In this document: positions 1 through 10,166 of the stretch, one piece after another
Numbering within the stretch: position 1 is the stretch's first letter
Layout of the letters: each line of letters starts with the position of its first letter
Assembly (NCBI GenBank): GCA_019118505.1
Contig: DWYU01000144.1
Coordinates: 1-45,338 of the forward strand
Reading direction: 5' to 3'
Length of the DNA: 45,338 bases
From: Candidatus Oscillibacter excrementavium
GTDB lineage: Bacteria > Bacillota > Clostridia > Oscillospirales > Oscillospiraceae
Program-made: the position numbers and the translations under genes
The notes under the pieces: model-generated
Told to the model about the DNA's origin: nothing
The model's input: the letters and a program-made list of their open reading frames with translations, nothing else
Databases searched by the model: none

Positions 1-46
1 GCACACTCTTGGAGCTTCTTCAGTTCTTAAGCTGCCGCCATCCGGC

Positions 47-1807
47 TCAGCACTCCAGAGGAATCAGCTTGTGCTCCAGCACATCGATGAGACCTAGGTC
101 CGTCAGGCCCAGCTCTGGCACCGTGGGCAGGGAGATAAAGCTGAGGGTCATGAAAGGGGCGCTGCCCACACAGCCTAGCTGCCGGGCCGCCTCATTCATG
201 GCGTCCTGCTCCGCCATCACCTCTTCCGCGGGCTTTGTGCTCATCAGGCCGCCGATGGGCAGGCACATTTTTGCCAGCACCTCTCCGCCGCAGACCACAG
301 CCAAGCCGCCCTGCATCTCCACCACGGTGTTGACGGCCAGGGCCATATCGGCGTCATCAGCGCCCACGGTGACGATATTGTGGTGGTCGTGGGAGGTAGA
401 GTAGGCCAGGGCGCCTTTTTTGAGGCCAAAACCCCGGACAAAGCCGATGCCCACGCCGCCGGTCTTTCCGTACCGCTCCACTACTGCCAGCTTGGCAATG
501 TCTCGGCTGATGTCCGGCAGGATCTCCCCATTGGCGCAGGGCAGTTCTGTCACCAGCCGACGGTTGATGATCTGCCGGTCGATCAGGTCGATGACGTTCA
601 CCCGGACCCGGTCTCCCGCCGCGCCGGTCTCCTTTCGGAAGGACGCTGGGGTGATGGGCCGCTTCAGATGGACTGTATGCAGGATCCACTCCGGATAGTC
701 CGCCGCCTGGCAAGGCTCCAGCAGGGCCCCCTGCTCCGCCACCAGCCGGCCGTCGAAGTACACCCGGGAAGGACGCATCTCCGTCAGGTCCGGCACCAGC
801 AGGATATCTGCTTTCCGCCCTGGGGCGATGGAGCCGATCTCATCCTCCAGCCGGAAGTGGCGGGCGGCGTTCAGCGTTCCCATCTTGATGGCCTCCACCG
901 GGGAGACCCCCAGTGCGATGGCCCGGGCCACGTTGTAGTTGATGTGGCCCTCTGATCGGATCTCTGTGGCGTGCTTGTCATCCGTACAGAACATCAGGTT
1001 GTCCAGAGGCAGCCCCTCCCGGACCGCGCCGGTGATCAGAGCGTCCACATTCCTCTCCGTGCTGCCCTCCCGGACCAGGACGCTCATGCCCACCCGCAGG
1101 CGGGCAATCAGTTCCTCCGCCGTGACGCACTCATGGTCGTCCGAGATGCCCGCGGAAGCGTAGACATTCAGCTCCTGGCCCATACGACCGATGGCGTGGC
1201 CGTTGACGATCTTCCGCCTGCCTAATGTGTCCGCCACCTTTTGGAGATACTCCTCCCCAACCAGCAGGATCTTGGAGGGGTCCAGCTCCCCCAGGCTGAC
1301 GGCCTCGGGCCAGTCCATGATCTCCGCCACCTCCTGGGCACCCATATAAGCGCCGGTGGTCTCCAGCCCCGGGGCCGTCGGCACCCGGGAGGACACCTCG
1401 ATCAGCATCCGGTAGGGCAGCCGGTCCATGGAGGTCAGCATGGCCTTGAGTCCGGCGGCCCCGGCCACGTTGGCGATCTCCATCAGGTCCGCGCAGAGGG
1501 TGGTGGAGCCCGCCGGCACCACCACGCTGGCCAGCGCCTCCGGCGAGAGCATGGTGGTCTCAAAGTGCATGTGGGTGTCGATCAGTCCAGGGACGGCGTA
1601 CTGGCCGCCGCAGTCCACGGTCTCCAGCGCCTCCAGCTCCGCCTGGGGATCGATGGACACCACCCGCCCATGGCGGATATAGATGTCCGTGGGATAGATC
1701 TCCGAGGACCAGACATTCACCAGCTGTACATTGGTCAGCTTCAGGTCGCAGGGGTGCCTGCCCAGGCCGGTCTCCACGGTGTCCTTGATTTCCTCAAACG
1801 TCCGCAT
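47..1807 (-). CDS. ade: Adenine deaminase
   Basis: 586 aa ORF with amidohydrolase motif GLIDTHMHFETTMLSPEALA and C-terminal adenine deaminase region (GFGLKKGALAYSTSHDHHNIVTVGAD); ATG at 1807. Confidence 0.93.
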   Translation of the reverse strand: MRTFEEIKDTVETGLGRHPCDLKLTNVQLVNVWSSEIYPTDIYIRHGRVVSIDPQAELEALETVDCGGQYAVPGLIDTHMHFETTMLSPEALASVVVPAGSTTLCADLMEIANVAGAAGLKAMLTSMDRLPYRMLIEVSSRVPTAPGLETTGAYMGAQEVAEIMDWPEAVSLGELDPSKILLVGEEYLQKVADTLGRRKIVNGHAIGRMGQELNVYASAGISDDHECVTAEELIARLRVGMSVLVREGSTERNVDALITGAVREGLPLDNLMFCTDDKHATEIRSEGHINYNVARAIALGVSPVEAIKMGTLNAARHFRLEDEIGSIAPGRKADILLVPDLTEMRPSRVYFDGRLVAEQGALLEPCQAADYPEWILHTVHLKRPITPASFRKETGAAGDRVRVNVIDLIDRQIINRRLVTELPCANGEILPDISRDIAKLAVVERYGKTGGVGIGFVRGFGLKKGALAYSTSHDHHNIVTVGADDADMALAVNTVVEMQGGLAVVCGGEVLAKMCLPIGGLMSTKPAEEVMAEQDAMNEAARQLGCVGSAPFMTLSFISLPTVPELGLTDLGLIDVLEHKLIPLEC

Positions 1808-1825
1808 CGTGTCCTTCCTCTCTGT

Positions 1826-2302
1826 TCACTGATTCCAGAAGCCCTTGTGGACTTCTACGATCTCCGCTTCCATCTCCGAAATGGGCCCCTCCAGGGTGAT
1901 CTCCTTCTGTCCGGCGGCGATGACCTTGTCGGCCCCCATGGAGAAGGTGGGGTTCTTCTCGTCGCTGCCCGTCAGCTCCAGCAGCCGCTTTTCCGTAATG
2001 CCGTAGACAATGTGGCCGATCCCGGCCCAGTAGATGCCGCCGGTGCACATGGGACAGGGCTCACAGGTGGTGTACAGCGTGCAGTCCTTCAGATAGGATT
2101 TTGGGTAGGTCCGGCTGGCCCGGGAGGCCAGCGTCATCTCCGCATGAGCGGTGGCGTCGTTCAGATCGTGCTCGGCATTGCCCTGCACCATCACCACCTC
2201 CCCATCTCCGTTCACCAGAACGGCCCCAAAGGGGGTGTTGCCGGAGGCCCGGGCGGCCTTGGCCGCCTCATTGGCTCGGCGCAAATAGGTGATATGCTTC
2301 AT
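1826..2302 (-). CDS. Nucleoside/guanine-type deaminase (CMP/dCMP deaminase fold)
   Basis: HAEMTL and CEPCPMC zinc motifs; start placed at the internal ATG 2302 (MKHITYLRRANEAAK) rather than the longer ORF start. Confidence 0.88.
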   Translation of the reverse strand: MKHITYLRRANEAAKAARASGNTPFGAVLVNGDGEVVMVQGNAEHDLNDATAHAEMTLASRASRTYPKSYLKDCTLYTTCEPCPMCTGGIYWAGIGHIVYGITEKRLLELTGSDEKNPTFSMGADKVIAAGQKEITLEGPISEMEAEIVEVHKGFWNQ

Positions 2303-2367
2303 CAGTTGTCTCCTCCGTTCTCTTGTCTGGGGGTAGGTCGCCGGGGAAACGGCAGCCGGATCCCCCA

Positions 2368-2838
2368 TCAGGAGTCGTGTTTTCCCACGACCCGCTCCAG
2401 GGCGTTGAGAATATTCTCATATCCGGTACAGCGGCACAGATGGCCGGAGATGCGCTCCCGCAGCTCCTCCCGGGTATAGGTCCGGCCGGAGTTCACCAGC
2501 TCCACGCCGGTGAGCACCAGCCCCGGCGTACAGAAGCCGCACTGGACAGCCGCCTCCTCCACAAAGGCCTTCTGGACCGGATGGAGCTCCCCGCAGTCAT
2601 CCCGTAGGCCCTCCACTGTCAGGATCCGCTTGCCATCGGCCCACACGGTCAGATAGATGCAGCTGTTGACGGCCTTGCCGTCGATCAGGACAGTGCAGGC
2701 GCCGCACTCCCCTGCCTCACAGCCCTTTTTCACACTGGTGAGGCCCAGCCGCTCCCGCAGGGTGTCGGTAAGGCTCTCTCCTTCTTCCACAGCCACCTCT
2801 CTGGGCTGGCCGTTGACCGTCATATGGATGATCTTCAT
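2368..2838 (-). CDS. xdhC: Xanthine dehydrogenase-type [2Fe-2S] subunit
   Basis: CEAGECGACTVLIDG and CGFCTPG...CRCTGY double [2Fe-2S] motifs. Confidence 0.92.
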   Translation of the reverse strand: MKIIHMTVNGQPREVAVEEGESLTDTLRERLGLTSVKKGCEAGECGACTVLIDGKAVNSCIYLTVWADGKRILTVEGLRDDCGELHPVQKAFVEEAAVQCGFCTPGLVLTGVELVNSGRTYTREELRERISGHLCRCTGYENILNALERVVGKHDS

Positions 2839-3719
2839 GCCATCTCTCCTCCCGCCTGTTGAATGGCCTGCCGCAGCGCCCGGCAGCCCAGTTCCCGAAC
2901 CAGCTGTTCCCGCAGCTCTCTGGAGGCCCGCCAGCTGTCCCGGGGGGAGAGCTGGGAGAGCACTGTAGTCCGAAGGACCCGAAGAGCCTCTCCGCCGGCC
3001 TCCATTCCTGCCAAACGCGCCTCTGTCTCATAGCAGCGCACCGGCACCGGGGCTGCCACGCCATAGGCCACCGCCGCCTGCCGGATCCGGGTCCGGTCCT
3101 CCGTCAGTGCCACATTCACCGCGCATCCCAGCGTGGAGATCTCCATGGCGTTGCGCTGGCCGAATTTCAGATAGCAGCCCCCGTGGCCCTCGTAAGATGC
3201 CCTGGGGATTCGGATCCGCAGCAGCAGATCCCCAGCACCCAGCACCGTCTTGCCCGGGCCTGTGTGGAAGCCGCACACCGGGATCCGGCGGACGCCGCTC
3301 CGGCTCAGCACCTCCAGCTCCGCGTCCAGGGCGTAGAGGGCGGGGGCGGAGTCGGCGCTGACAGCGCCGTTGCAGAGGTTTCCTCCGATGGTGGCCATCT
3401 CCCGAATCTGGGGACTTCCCACCTGATGGCAGGCCGCCGCCAGCATGGGCACACACTTCAGCAGCAGCTCATGCTGCTCCAGCTCTGCAAAGGTGCAGCC
3501 GGCACCGATGCACAGCGCGCCGTCCGGTTCCAGGGACACCCCCTGGAGCTCCGACACCTTCTGGAGGCCAATGAGCACCGCGTCCTTCAGCTTCCGTTTC
3601 TTCAGGCGGATCATCACATCTGTCCCGCCGGCCACCAGGACGGCACCGGGCCTGGCTTCCAGCAGCTCCAGGACCTCTTCGGCAGAGGCGGCCTGGAAGG
3701 TCTCTCTCACATCATACAC
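2835..3719 (-). CDS. xdhB: Xanthine dehydrogenase-type FAD-binding subunit
   Basis: VAGGTDVMIRLKK and TIGGNLCNGAVSADSAPAL motifs; GTG start at 3719 overlapping the upstream gene. Confidence 0.91.
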   Translation of the reverse strand: MYDVRETFQAASAEEVLELLEARPGAVLVAGGTDVMIRLKKRKLKDAVLIGLQKVSELQGVSLEPDGALCIGAGCTFAELEQHELLLKCVPMLAAACHQVGSPQIREMATIGGNLCNGAVSADSAPALYALDAELEVLSRSGVRRIPVCGFHTGPGKTVLGAGDLLLRIRIPRASYEGHGGCYLKFGQRNAMEISTLGCAVNVALTEDRTRIRQAAVAYGVAAPVPVRCYETEARLAGMEAGGEALRVLRTTVLSQLSPRDSWRASRELREQLVRELGCRALRQAIQQAGGEMA

Positions 3720-6063
3720 AGTCCTCGCCTCCCTCCTCGGGAATCAGCCCGGCCTTCAAAAATGCGTGGACCAGGCGCTGGGGCGTCATGGGGATCTCAT
3801 AGGTAGCCACGCCGGTGGCATGGAGGATCGCGTTGCGCACAGCGGGCGCCTGGGCCAGGATCGGCGGTTCCGCCAAGCCCTTGTTGCCGAAGGGGCCGGT
3901 GGGCTCCTCCGTCTCCACAAACAGCGCCTGAATCTCCGGCACATCCATGGAGGTTGGGATTTTATAGTCCAGGAAGTTGTTGTTCAGGGGAGCTCCCGTC
4001 TTTTGGTCAAAGAGCATCTGCTCCCCCAGGGCGTATCCAATCCCCATGGCCACGCCGCCGTGGACCTGAGCAGCCGCCAGCTGAGGATTGATGATTCTGC
4101 CGCTGTCGTGGACGGCCCAGACCTTGTTCACCTTCACCTTGCCAATGGGCACATCCACCTCCAGGTCCACAAAGCTGGCCCCGTAGACGAAGCAGGTACT
4201 CAGGGCGGTGTAGGTGGACTCCGCCGTCAGATGCTGGGTGTGGGTGTGCTGGTCGTTGACGAAGTTGAAGTAGGTGCATACTTCGGCGATGGAGCAGAGG
4301 CGCTCCCCGCTCTCCCGCAGGACCACCTGCTCCTCCCGCAGGGCAAGATCCCCGGCGTCCCGGCCGTGGAGCTCCCCGGCCTTGGCCAGGAGCTTGTCCC
4401 GCAGCAGTTCCGCGGTCTGCTTCACCGCGCCGCCGCAGACATAGGTCTGCCGGGAGCCGTAGGCGCCGTTGTCATAGGGGGTGACATCCGTGTCCTGGAA
4501 GGGCTGGACTCGGATCCGGTCCTCCGGGATGGTCAGGATCTCAGAGGCGATCTGGGTCCAGACTGTGTCCGCCCCCTGGCCCAGTTCCGTGGCACCCACC
4601 TGTACCTGGGCGGAGCCGTCCTCGTTCATGATGATCCGGCAGGCGGAGGTCTCCATGCTGGTGGGATACACGCCGGTCTTGTATGCGAAGAGGGCCATGC
4701 CGATGCCCTTTTTCAGCGCAGGGGAAGTCTGGTTGAACACCTCGTACTCCCGCCGTTTCCGGTCCCAGTCAGAGGCCTTGCGCCCCAGAGCCAGGCACTC
4801 CTCCAGCCCGTTGGAACAGACGGTGAATTTGCCGAAGGGATCATAGAAACCCAGCTTCTGGACATTCTGCTGACGGAAGGCGATGGGATCCCAGCCATGG
4901 GCCCGGGCGATGTCCTCCATCTGGCATTCCACGGCATAGACCAGCTGCGGGATGCCGTAGCCCCGCAGGGCCGCCGCCGTGGGCAGGTTGGTATAGGCCA
5001 CGGAGGACTGCCCTACCTGCTTTCCGGAGGCCAGATAGGTGGCAAAGCCCACCGTAATGGCGTAGGCGGTGATGGCATGGCCATGGCCCGCATAGGAGCC
5101 GCCGTTGGAGTTGATCCGCAGGGCCTTGTCGGTGATCTTCCCCGTCTCGTCCACCTCCGTGGCCGTGGTAATGTCCATGGCGTGGCGGGTGTGGGTGTTG
5201 ACAAAGGTCTCCTCCCGGGTGGGCACCACCGCCACGCAACGGCCGCCCAGCTTCCGGGAGAGGAAGGCCGCCAGCGGCTCGTACACCATGTCCTGCTTGT
5301 TGCCGAAGCCGCCGCCCAGATAGGGCTTGATGACCCGCACATCCCCCACCGGCATTCCAATGGCGTCCGCCAGGTTCCGCCGCAGGGTGTGGGGGGCCTG
5401 GGTACCGGTGACCACCACCATCTGCCGGCCCTCCATATAGGCAAAGCAGGCCGTGTTCTCCAGATGGCAGGCGTGGACCGGCGGCATATGGAACGTGGTC
5501 CCTTTCATTCCCGCCACTGTGTCCCCGACCTCAAAGGGAAACGTGGTGAAGTGGACCTGCCCCTCCTGGTCCACAGTAAAATCCATCCGGCTGAGCTCAT
5601 TGGTGGGATACTCCTCATGGAGGGGCGGCTCCGCGCCGATGGCCGCCTCCGGCGTCAGCACCGGAGGATACGCCTCATACTCCACCCGGACCTTCTCCGC
5701 CGCCTGAGCGGCGTGGAGGGGGGTATCCGCCACCACCGCCGCCACATCATCCCCATAATACCGGACCCGCTGGGTCAGGATCAATCGATCCTGGATATCT
5801 CCGTGGGCGGGATCCAGCGCCTTGGGGTGGCCTGCGGTAGTGAACTGGTGGTCCGGCACCTGGAAGCAAGTCAGCACCGTCACGACACCGGGCATCGTCT
5901 CCGCCTCCGCAGTGTCTACCCGGGTCACCATGCCGTTGGCAACCGTACTGTGAACCACCTTTACATATAAGGCGTCCCGTGGGATCAGGTCTTCTACATA
6001 CTTGGCCGCGCCGGTGACCTTCGCCTCCGCGTCCACCCGGCGGACCGATACACCGATTCCCAT
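3712..6063 (-). CDS. xdhA: Xanthine dehydrogenase-type molybdopterin-binding subunit
   Basis: GGGFGNKQDMVYEPLAAFLS, ELGQGADT, GNKGLAEPPILAQAPAVRNAI; start at ATG 6063 preceded by AAAGGAG. Confidence 0.92.
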   Translation of the reverse strand: MGIGVSVRRVDAEAKVTGAAKYVEDLIPRDALYVKVVHSTVANGMVTRVDTAEAETMPGVVTVLTCFQVPDHQFTTAGHPKALDPAHGDIQDRLILTQRVRYYGDDVAAVVADTPLHAAQAAEKVRVEYEAYPPVLTPEAAIGAEPPLHEEYPTNELSRMDFTVDQEGQVHFTTFPFEVGDTVAGMKGTTFHMPPVHACHLENTACFAYMEGRQMVVVTGTQAPHTLRRNLADAIGMPVGDVRVIKPYLGGGFGNKQDMVYEPLAAFLSRKLGGRCVAVVPTREETFVNTHTRHAMDITTATEVDETGKITDKALRINSNGGSYAGHGHAITAYAITVGFATYLASGKQVGQSSVAYTNLPTAAALRGYGIPQLVYAVECQMEDIARAHGWDPIAFRQQNVQKLGFYDPFGKFTVCSNGLEECLALGRKASDWDRKRREYEVFNQTSPALKKGIGMALFAYKTGVYPTSMETSACRIIMNEDGSAQVQVGATELGQGADTVWTQIASEILTIPEDRIRVQPFQDTDVTPYDNGAYGSRQTYVCGGAVKQTAELLRDKLLAKAGELHGRDAGDLALREEQVVLRESGERLCSIAEVCTYFNFVNDQHTHTQHLTAESTYTALSTCFVYGASFVDLEVDVPIGKVKVNKVWAVHDSGRIINPQLAAAQVHGGVAMGIGYALGEQMLFDQKTGAPLNNNFLDYKIPTSMDVPEIQALFVETEEPTGPFGNKGLAEPPILAQAPAVRNAILHATGVATYEIPMTPQRLVHAFLKAGLIPEEGGEDCV

Positions 6064-6089
6064 AAGTGCTCCTTTCTCAAAAGCTGGCA

Positions 6090-6563
6090 TCAGGTATCAT
6101 AATACCAGTCCAGCGAATAAGGGATGTCTTCAAACTTCTCCAGATAACTGCCGTCCAGGAAGGACGCCCAGTCCTGCACATAGTAGTCGCCGTTCTCATA
6201 TATCAGCTCCACCGGATACGTCATGCCCTCAATGCGGGCCGCCCGGAGGAACGTGACCTGGGCGGTGTCTCCGCTGTAGGCCGTCACCTCCGGCCAGAAG
6301 AGATAGAGCGGCGTGATGTAGGGATAGGACCGCTCCTTTTCCCAGGCGGCACAGAAGTCCGCCTCGCTCATCCGGGCGCGGAAATCCGCGCAGAGAAAGC
6401 GGTATATCTTCTCTGGCGTCTGATAGTCCTGGTCGATGGCCTGGGCATAGGCCTCCGCCCGCGCTAGAGCCCGCGCCTGTGTGCGGTGAGCCAGCGGCAG
6501 CCACAGGATCATCCCTCCGATGACCGCCGCCGAAACCACCAGAAATACGAACCTCTGCCTCAT
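6090..6563 (-). CDS. Hypothetical N-terminally membrane-anchored protein
   Basis: 157 aa, N-terminal hydrophobic segment (FVFLVVSAAVIGGMILWLPL); ATGA overlap with the upstream permease stop. Confidence 0.8.
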   Translation of the reverse strand: MRQRFVFLVVSAAVIGGMILWLPLAHRTQARALARAEAYAQAIDQDYQTPEKIYRFLCADFRARMSEADFCAAWEKERSYPYITPLYLFWPEVTAYSGDTAQVTFLRAARIEGMTYPVELIYENGDYYVQDWASFLDGSYLEKFEDIPYSLDWYYDT

Positions 6564-7504
6564 CGCTCCATACGGGAGTAGGGCACCGTGTAAGCGCTGG
6601 GCATCTCAGCCTTTTTGGAGGCAAAGATCAGCGCCACGATGGTGGCCAGATAGGGCAGCATCAGCAGCAGCTGGCTGGGGACCGCCACGCCCAGTGCCTG
6701 GAGCCGCAGCTGCAGCGCCGAGGCCATGCCGAACAGCAGCGCACCCCACATGGCCCGCCGGGGCAGGAACCGGGCAAAGATCACCACGGATACCGCGATG
6801 TACCCCCGGCCGCCGATGACGGACTCCGTGAAGGTGTTCAGATAGGCAATCGTCATAAAGGCACCGCCCAGACCCGCGTGGGCGCCGCCAATCAGCACCG
6901 CGGCGTAGCGGATGCCGCTGACGCTGACGCCCTTGGAGTCCGCCGCCCGAGGATGCTCTCCCACCGCTTTAATTTTCAGGCCGAAAGTGGTCTTTTCCAA
7001 CACGAACCAAGTGACCGGCACCAGCAAAAACGCCAGGTATACCAGAATGTTGTGGGAGAAGAAGATTGGGCCGATCACCGGCAGGTCCGACAGCACCGGG
7101 ATGTGGATGGCGGAGAAGCTCTCGATCTGAGCGGGCAGCGTCCGGATGCCGAACACCACCCGGTAAATGTAGGCCGCAAGTCCTGCCGCCAGGATATTCA
7201 GGCCAATGGCCGCAATCACCTGGTTGGCCCGGACAGTGACACTGAGCCAGGCCATAATCAGGCTGAAGAGGATCCCTGAGAGGATGCCCGTCAGAACGCC
7301 CACCCACAGGTTGCCGGTAGCGCAGACGGCAGTAAAGCCTCCGATGGCCCCCATCAGCATGGTGCCCTCCGTGCTCAGGTTCAGAACGCCGGCTCTCTGG
7401 GTGTAAATCTGTCCCAGTGCCGGCACCAGGATGGGAGTGGCCAGGCGGATGGTGCTGGCCAGCAGGCTCACCAGAAAGCTGAGGGAGAAAATGTCACTGA
7501 GCAT
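6560..7504 (-). CDS. BMP-type ABC transporter permease (nucleoside/purine class)
   Basis: Multi-spanning; TQRAGVLNLSTEGTMLMGA motif typical of YufQ/NupQ-type permeases; start at 7504. Confidence 0.9.
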   Translation of the reverse strand: MLSDIFSLSFLVSLLASTIRLATPILVPALGQIYTQRAGVLNLSTEGTMLMGAIGGFTAVCATGNLWVGVLTGILSGILFSLIMAWLSVTVRANQVIAAIGLNILAAGLAAYIYRVVFGIRTLPAQIESFSAIHIPVLSDLPVIGPIFFSHNILVYLAFLLVPVTWFVLEKTTFGLKIKAVGEHPRAADSKGVSVSGIRYAAVLIGGAHAGLGGAFMTIAYLNTFTESVIGGRGYIAVSVVIFARFLPRRAMWGALLFGMASALQLRLQALGVAVPSQLLLMLPYLATIVALIFASKKAEMPSAYTVPYSRMER

Positions 7505-8567
7505 TCTTCGCCGCCTCCTTTCTCGCGCCGGCCCTCCGGAACCAGGACGGCCGGCGGAACTTGAAGATGACCTTGGCCACCACAAAGATGATGATGAGGC
7601 CCTGGACCACGTCTACCACGGAATAGGGCACATCCGTCATTCTCTGCATACTGGCGCCGCCTACCAGCAGCACTGCGAAGAACAGTGCCGAGGCGATGAT
7701 CCCCACCGGGTTCAATTCTCCCAGCAGGGCGATGATGTTGGAGATGTCGCCGTAATTTGCTTCGATGCCGTCCAGGATCCGGTACTGGATGCCGAAGGTC
7801 TCGATCCAGCCCGCAAGGCCGGACAGCAACCCGGAGATCAGCATCGTGATTATGATGGTCCGGTCCACGGGAAGTCCGGCATAGGTGGCCACCTTTCTCC
7901 CCTGTCCCACCAGATCGATGCGGTAGCCCAGGGAGGTGCGCCAGAAGAAGAGCATGATGACCACCACGATCAGCAGCAGAAAAATGCCGCTGTGGAGCCG
8001 GTATGTCCCGAAAAGTCTGGTGAGTTTCATCTCCTCCGGCACCAGTGCCGACTGGGAGAGGTCGCTGGAGGGATCCTGCATGGGGCCATTCACCAGATAC
8101 AGCAGAAAATACGTGGCGATGTAGTTGAGCATGAGGGTGGTGATCACCTCATTGGCGTTGAACTTCACCTTCAGCAGCCCGGCGATACCGGCCCACAGGG
8201 CGCCCGCCACTAACGCCGCCGCAAACGAGAGAGGCACTCTTAGAGCGATGGGCACTTGCACATAAAGGGCCACTGCCGTGGCGGCAACGGAGCCCATGAT
8301 GAACTGCCCGGAGGCCCCGATGTTCCAGAGCTTGGCCCGGAAGGCAACGGAGGTTCCAAACGCCATCAGCAGGATGGGGATGAGTTTGACAAACACCTCG
8401 CTGATCTTCTGGGGGGAGCCGAAGGCGCCGTTCAGCATGGTGAGATACGCCTCCGCCGGGCTGTTTCCGGAAATGGCCACCAGGACAGCCCCCACTGCCA
8501 GCGCCACGATCAGCATGAGAATCGTACCGCAAACCTGGCCCACAGCGCTTCGCAGCCGCTTATTCAT
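7494..8567 (-). CDS. BMP-type ABC transporter permease (nucleoside/purine class)
   Basis: 357 aa; KLWNIGASGQFIMGSVAAT motif typical of YufP/NupP-type permeases. Confidence 0.9.
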   Translation of the reverse strand: MNKRLRSAVGQVCGTILMLIVALAVGAVLVAISGNSPAEAYLTMLNGAFGSPQKISEVFVKLIPILLMAFGTSVAFRAKLWNIGASGQFIMGSVAATAVALYVQVPIALRVPLSFAAALVAGALWAGIAGLLKVKFNANEVITTLMLNYIATYFLLYLVNGPMQDPSSDLSQSALVPEEMKLTRLFGTYRLHSGIFLLLIVVVIMLFFWRTSLGYRIDLVGQGRKVATYAGLPVDRTIIITMLISGLLSGLAGWIETFGIQYRILDGIEANYGDISNIIALLGELNPVGIIASALFFAVLLVGGASMQRMTDVPYSVVDVVQGLIIIFVVAKVIFKFRRPSWFRRAGARKEAAKNAQ

Positions 8568-10089
8568 GGACAGACACCTCCTGTCGTTTTCCCATCATCA
8601 GCGCGCCCAGGGCATAGGTATCCGCGCCTCTGGGCAGAACGCCCATGATCTCTCCGTCGTAGATCACCGCGATCCGGTCCGAAATCTGCAGCAGCTCCTC
8701 CAGATCGGCGGAGACTACCAGCACCGCAGCCCCCTGATTCCGGGCGTCCAGCAGCTTGCTCCGAACATACTCCGCCGCGCCCACATCCAGGCCGCGGGTG
8801 GGCTGGTTGGCAATGAGCACCGCTGGATTCCCGTCGATCTCTCGAGCCAGAATCACCTTCTGCTGGTTGCCGCCGGAGAGGGCCCGGGCGGGCTCGTCCC
8901 CATCGATGGCCTTGATCTGATACTCCTGCTGCGCCCGTTTCCAGAAAGCGTCAATGGCCTTGACCTGCATCATCCCATGCTTCACATAGGGCGGCCGGCG
9001 GAAGCTCTTGAGCACCAGATTCCGCTTCAGATTCCAGTCCAGCGCCAAGCCGGTGGTGTGCCGGTCCTCCGGAATGTGGGAGACCTTGCGGTCGATGTAC
9101 GCCCAGGGCGGGAGATTGGTCACATCCTCTCCATTCAGGGTAATGGAGCCGCTGTCCGCCTTCCGCAGGCCGGTCAGCACCTCGCACAGCTCCTTCTGAC
9201 CATTGCCGTCCACGCCGGCCAGACCCACGACCTCCCCCTCCCGGATCTCCAGGGTCACGTCCTTCAGGGCAGGCAGCCCCTTATCATTCTTGGCGCAGAG
9301 CCCCCGGAAGGCGAACTTCACCCCTCCAGGCGCCTTTTCCACCGGCGGGAACTGGAAGAGCACATCGCGGCCCACCATCATGCGGGTCAGCTCGTCCCGG
9401 GTGACACTGCCGTCCATCCGCCGGGAGCCCACCATCTTGCCGTCCCGGAGCACAGTCACCTCATCCACGATCTCCAGGATCTCCTCCAGCTTGTGGGTGA
9501 TGAGGATGATGGACTTGCCGTCGTCCCGCATCTGGCGCAGGGTCTCAAAGAACACCTCTGTCTCCTGGGGGGTCAATACAGCTGTAGGCTCGTCCAGAAT
9601 CAGGATCTCCGCGCCCATATAGATGGCCGTCAGGATCTCCACCCGCTGCTGCTCGCCCACGGACAGCTGCCAGATCTTCGCGCTGGGATCGATCCCCATT
9701 TTGTAGCGGTCCGACAGCTCCGCCAGTTCAGCGGCGGTCTCCTTGGTGTCCAGCAGGATCCCGTGGCGGGACTTCCGCCCCAGCATGACGTTCTCCGTCA
9801 CGGTGAGGGGCCTGGCCAGCATGAAGTGCTGATGCACCATGCCGATCCCCAGATGGATCGCCTTGACCGGAGAGGAGATGTCCTCCTCCCGGCCATTGAT
9901 GGAGATGGTGCCCTCCTCCTGCTGGTAGAGCCCGTAGAGAATATTCATCAGTGTGGTCTTGCCGGCGCCGTTCTCCCCCAGGAGCCCGTGGATAGAGCCC
10001 TTGCGCAGATCAAAGTCCACGCTGTCATTGGCCTTCACGCCGTTGAAGATCTTCGTGATATTCCGCATACTGACTGCTAGGGTTTCCAT
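8560..10089 (-). CDS. ABC transporter ATP-binding protein, duplicated ATPase domains
   Basis: GLLGENGAGKTTLMNILYG, LSVGEQQRVEI, LILDEPTAVLTPQE; degenerate second half with LSGGNQQKVILAREI. Confidence 0.93.
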   Translation of the reverse strand: METLAVSMRNITKIFNGVKANDSVDFDLRKGSIHGLLGENGAGKTTLMNILYGLYQQEEGTISINGREEDISSPVKAIHLGIGMVHQHFMLARPLTVTENVMLGRKSRHGILLDTKETAAELAELSDRYKMGIDPSAKIWQLSVGEQQRVEILTAIYMGAEILILDEPTAVLTPQETEVFFETLRQMRDDGKSIILITHKLEEILEIVDEVTVLRDGKMVGSRRMDGSVTRDELTRMMVGRDVLFQFPPVEKAPGGVKFAFRGLCAKNDKGLPALKDVTLEIREGEVVGLAGVDGNGQKELCEVLTGLRKADSGSITLNGEDVTNLPPWAYIDRKVSHIPEDRHTTGLALDWNLKRNLVLKSFRRPPYVKHGMMQVKAIDAFWKRAQQEYQIKAIDGDEPARALSGGNQQKVILAREIDGNPAVLIANQPTRGLDVGAAEYVRSKLLDARNQGAAVLVVSADLEELLQISDRIAVIYDGEIMGVLPRGADTYALGALMMGKRQEVSVHE

Positions 10090-10112
10090 GTATCATCCTC
10101 CCGTCAGATAGC

Positions 10113-10150
10113 GGCACGGCCGCCCACCCCCTCGGGTAGGCGGCCATGCC
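10113..10150 (-). other. Intergenic RNA hairpin between BMP and ATPase genes
   Basis: 17-bp arms GGCATGGCCGCCTACCC/GGGTGGGCGGCCGTGCC on the minus strand, 4-nt loop, no U-tract. Confidence 0.7.
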
Positions 10151-10166
10151 TGTCAGTCGTCTTCGA

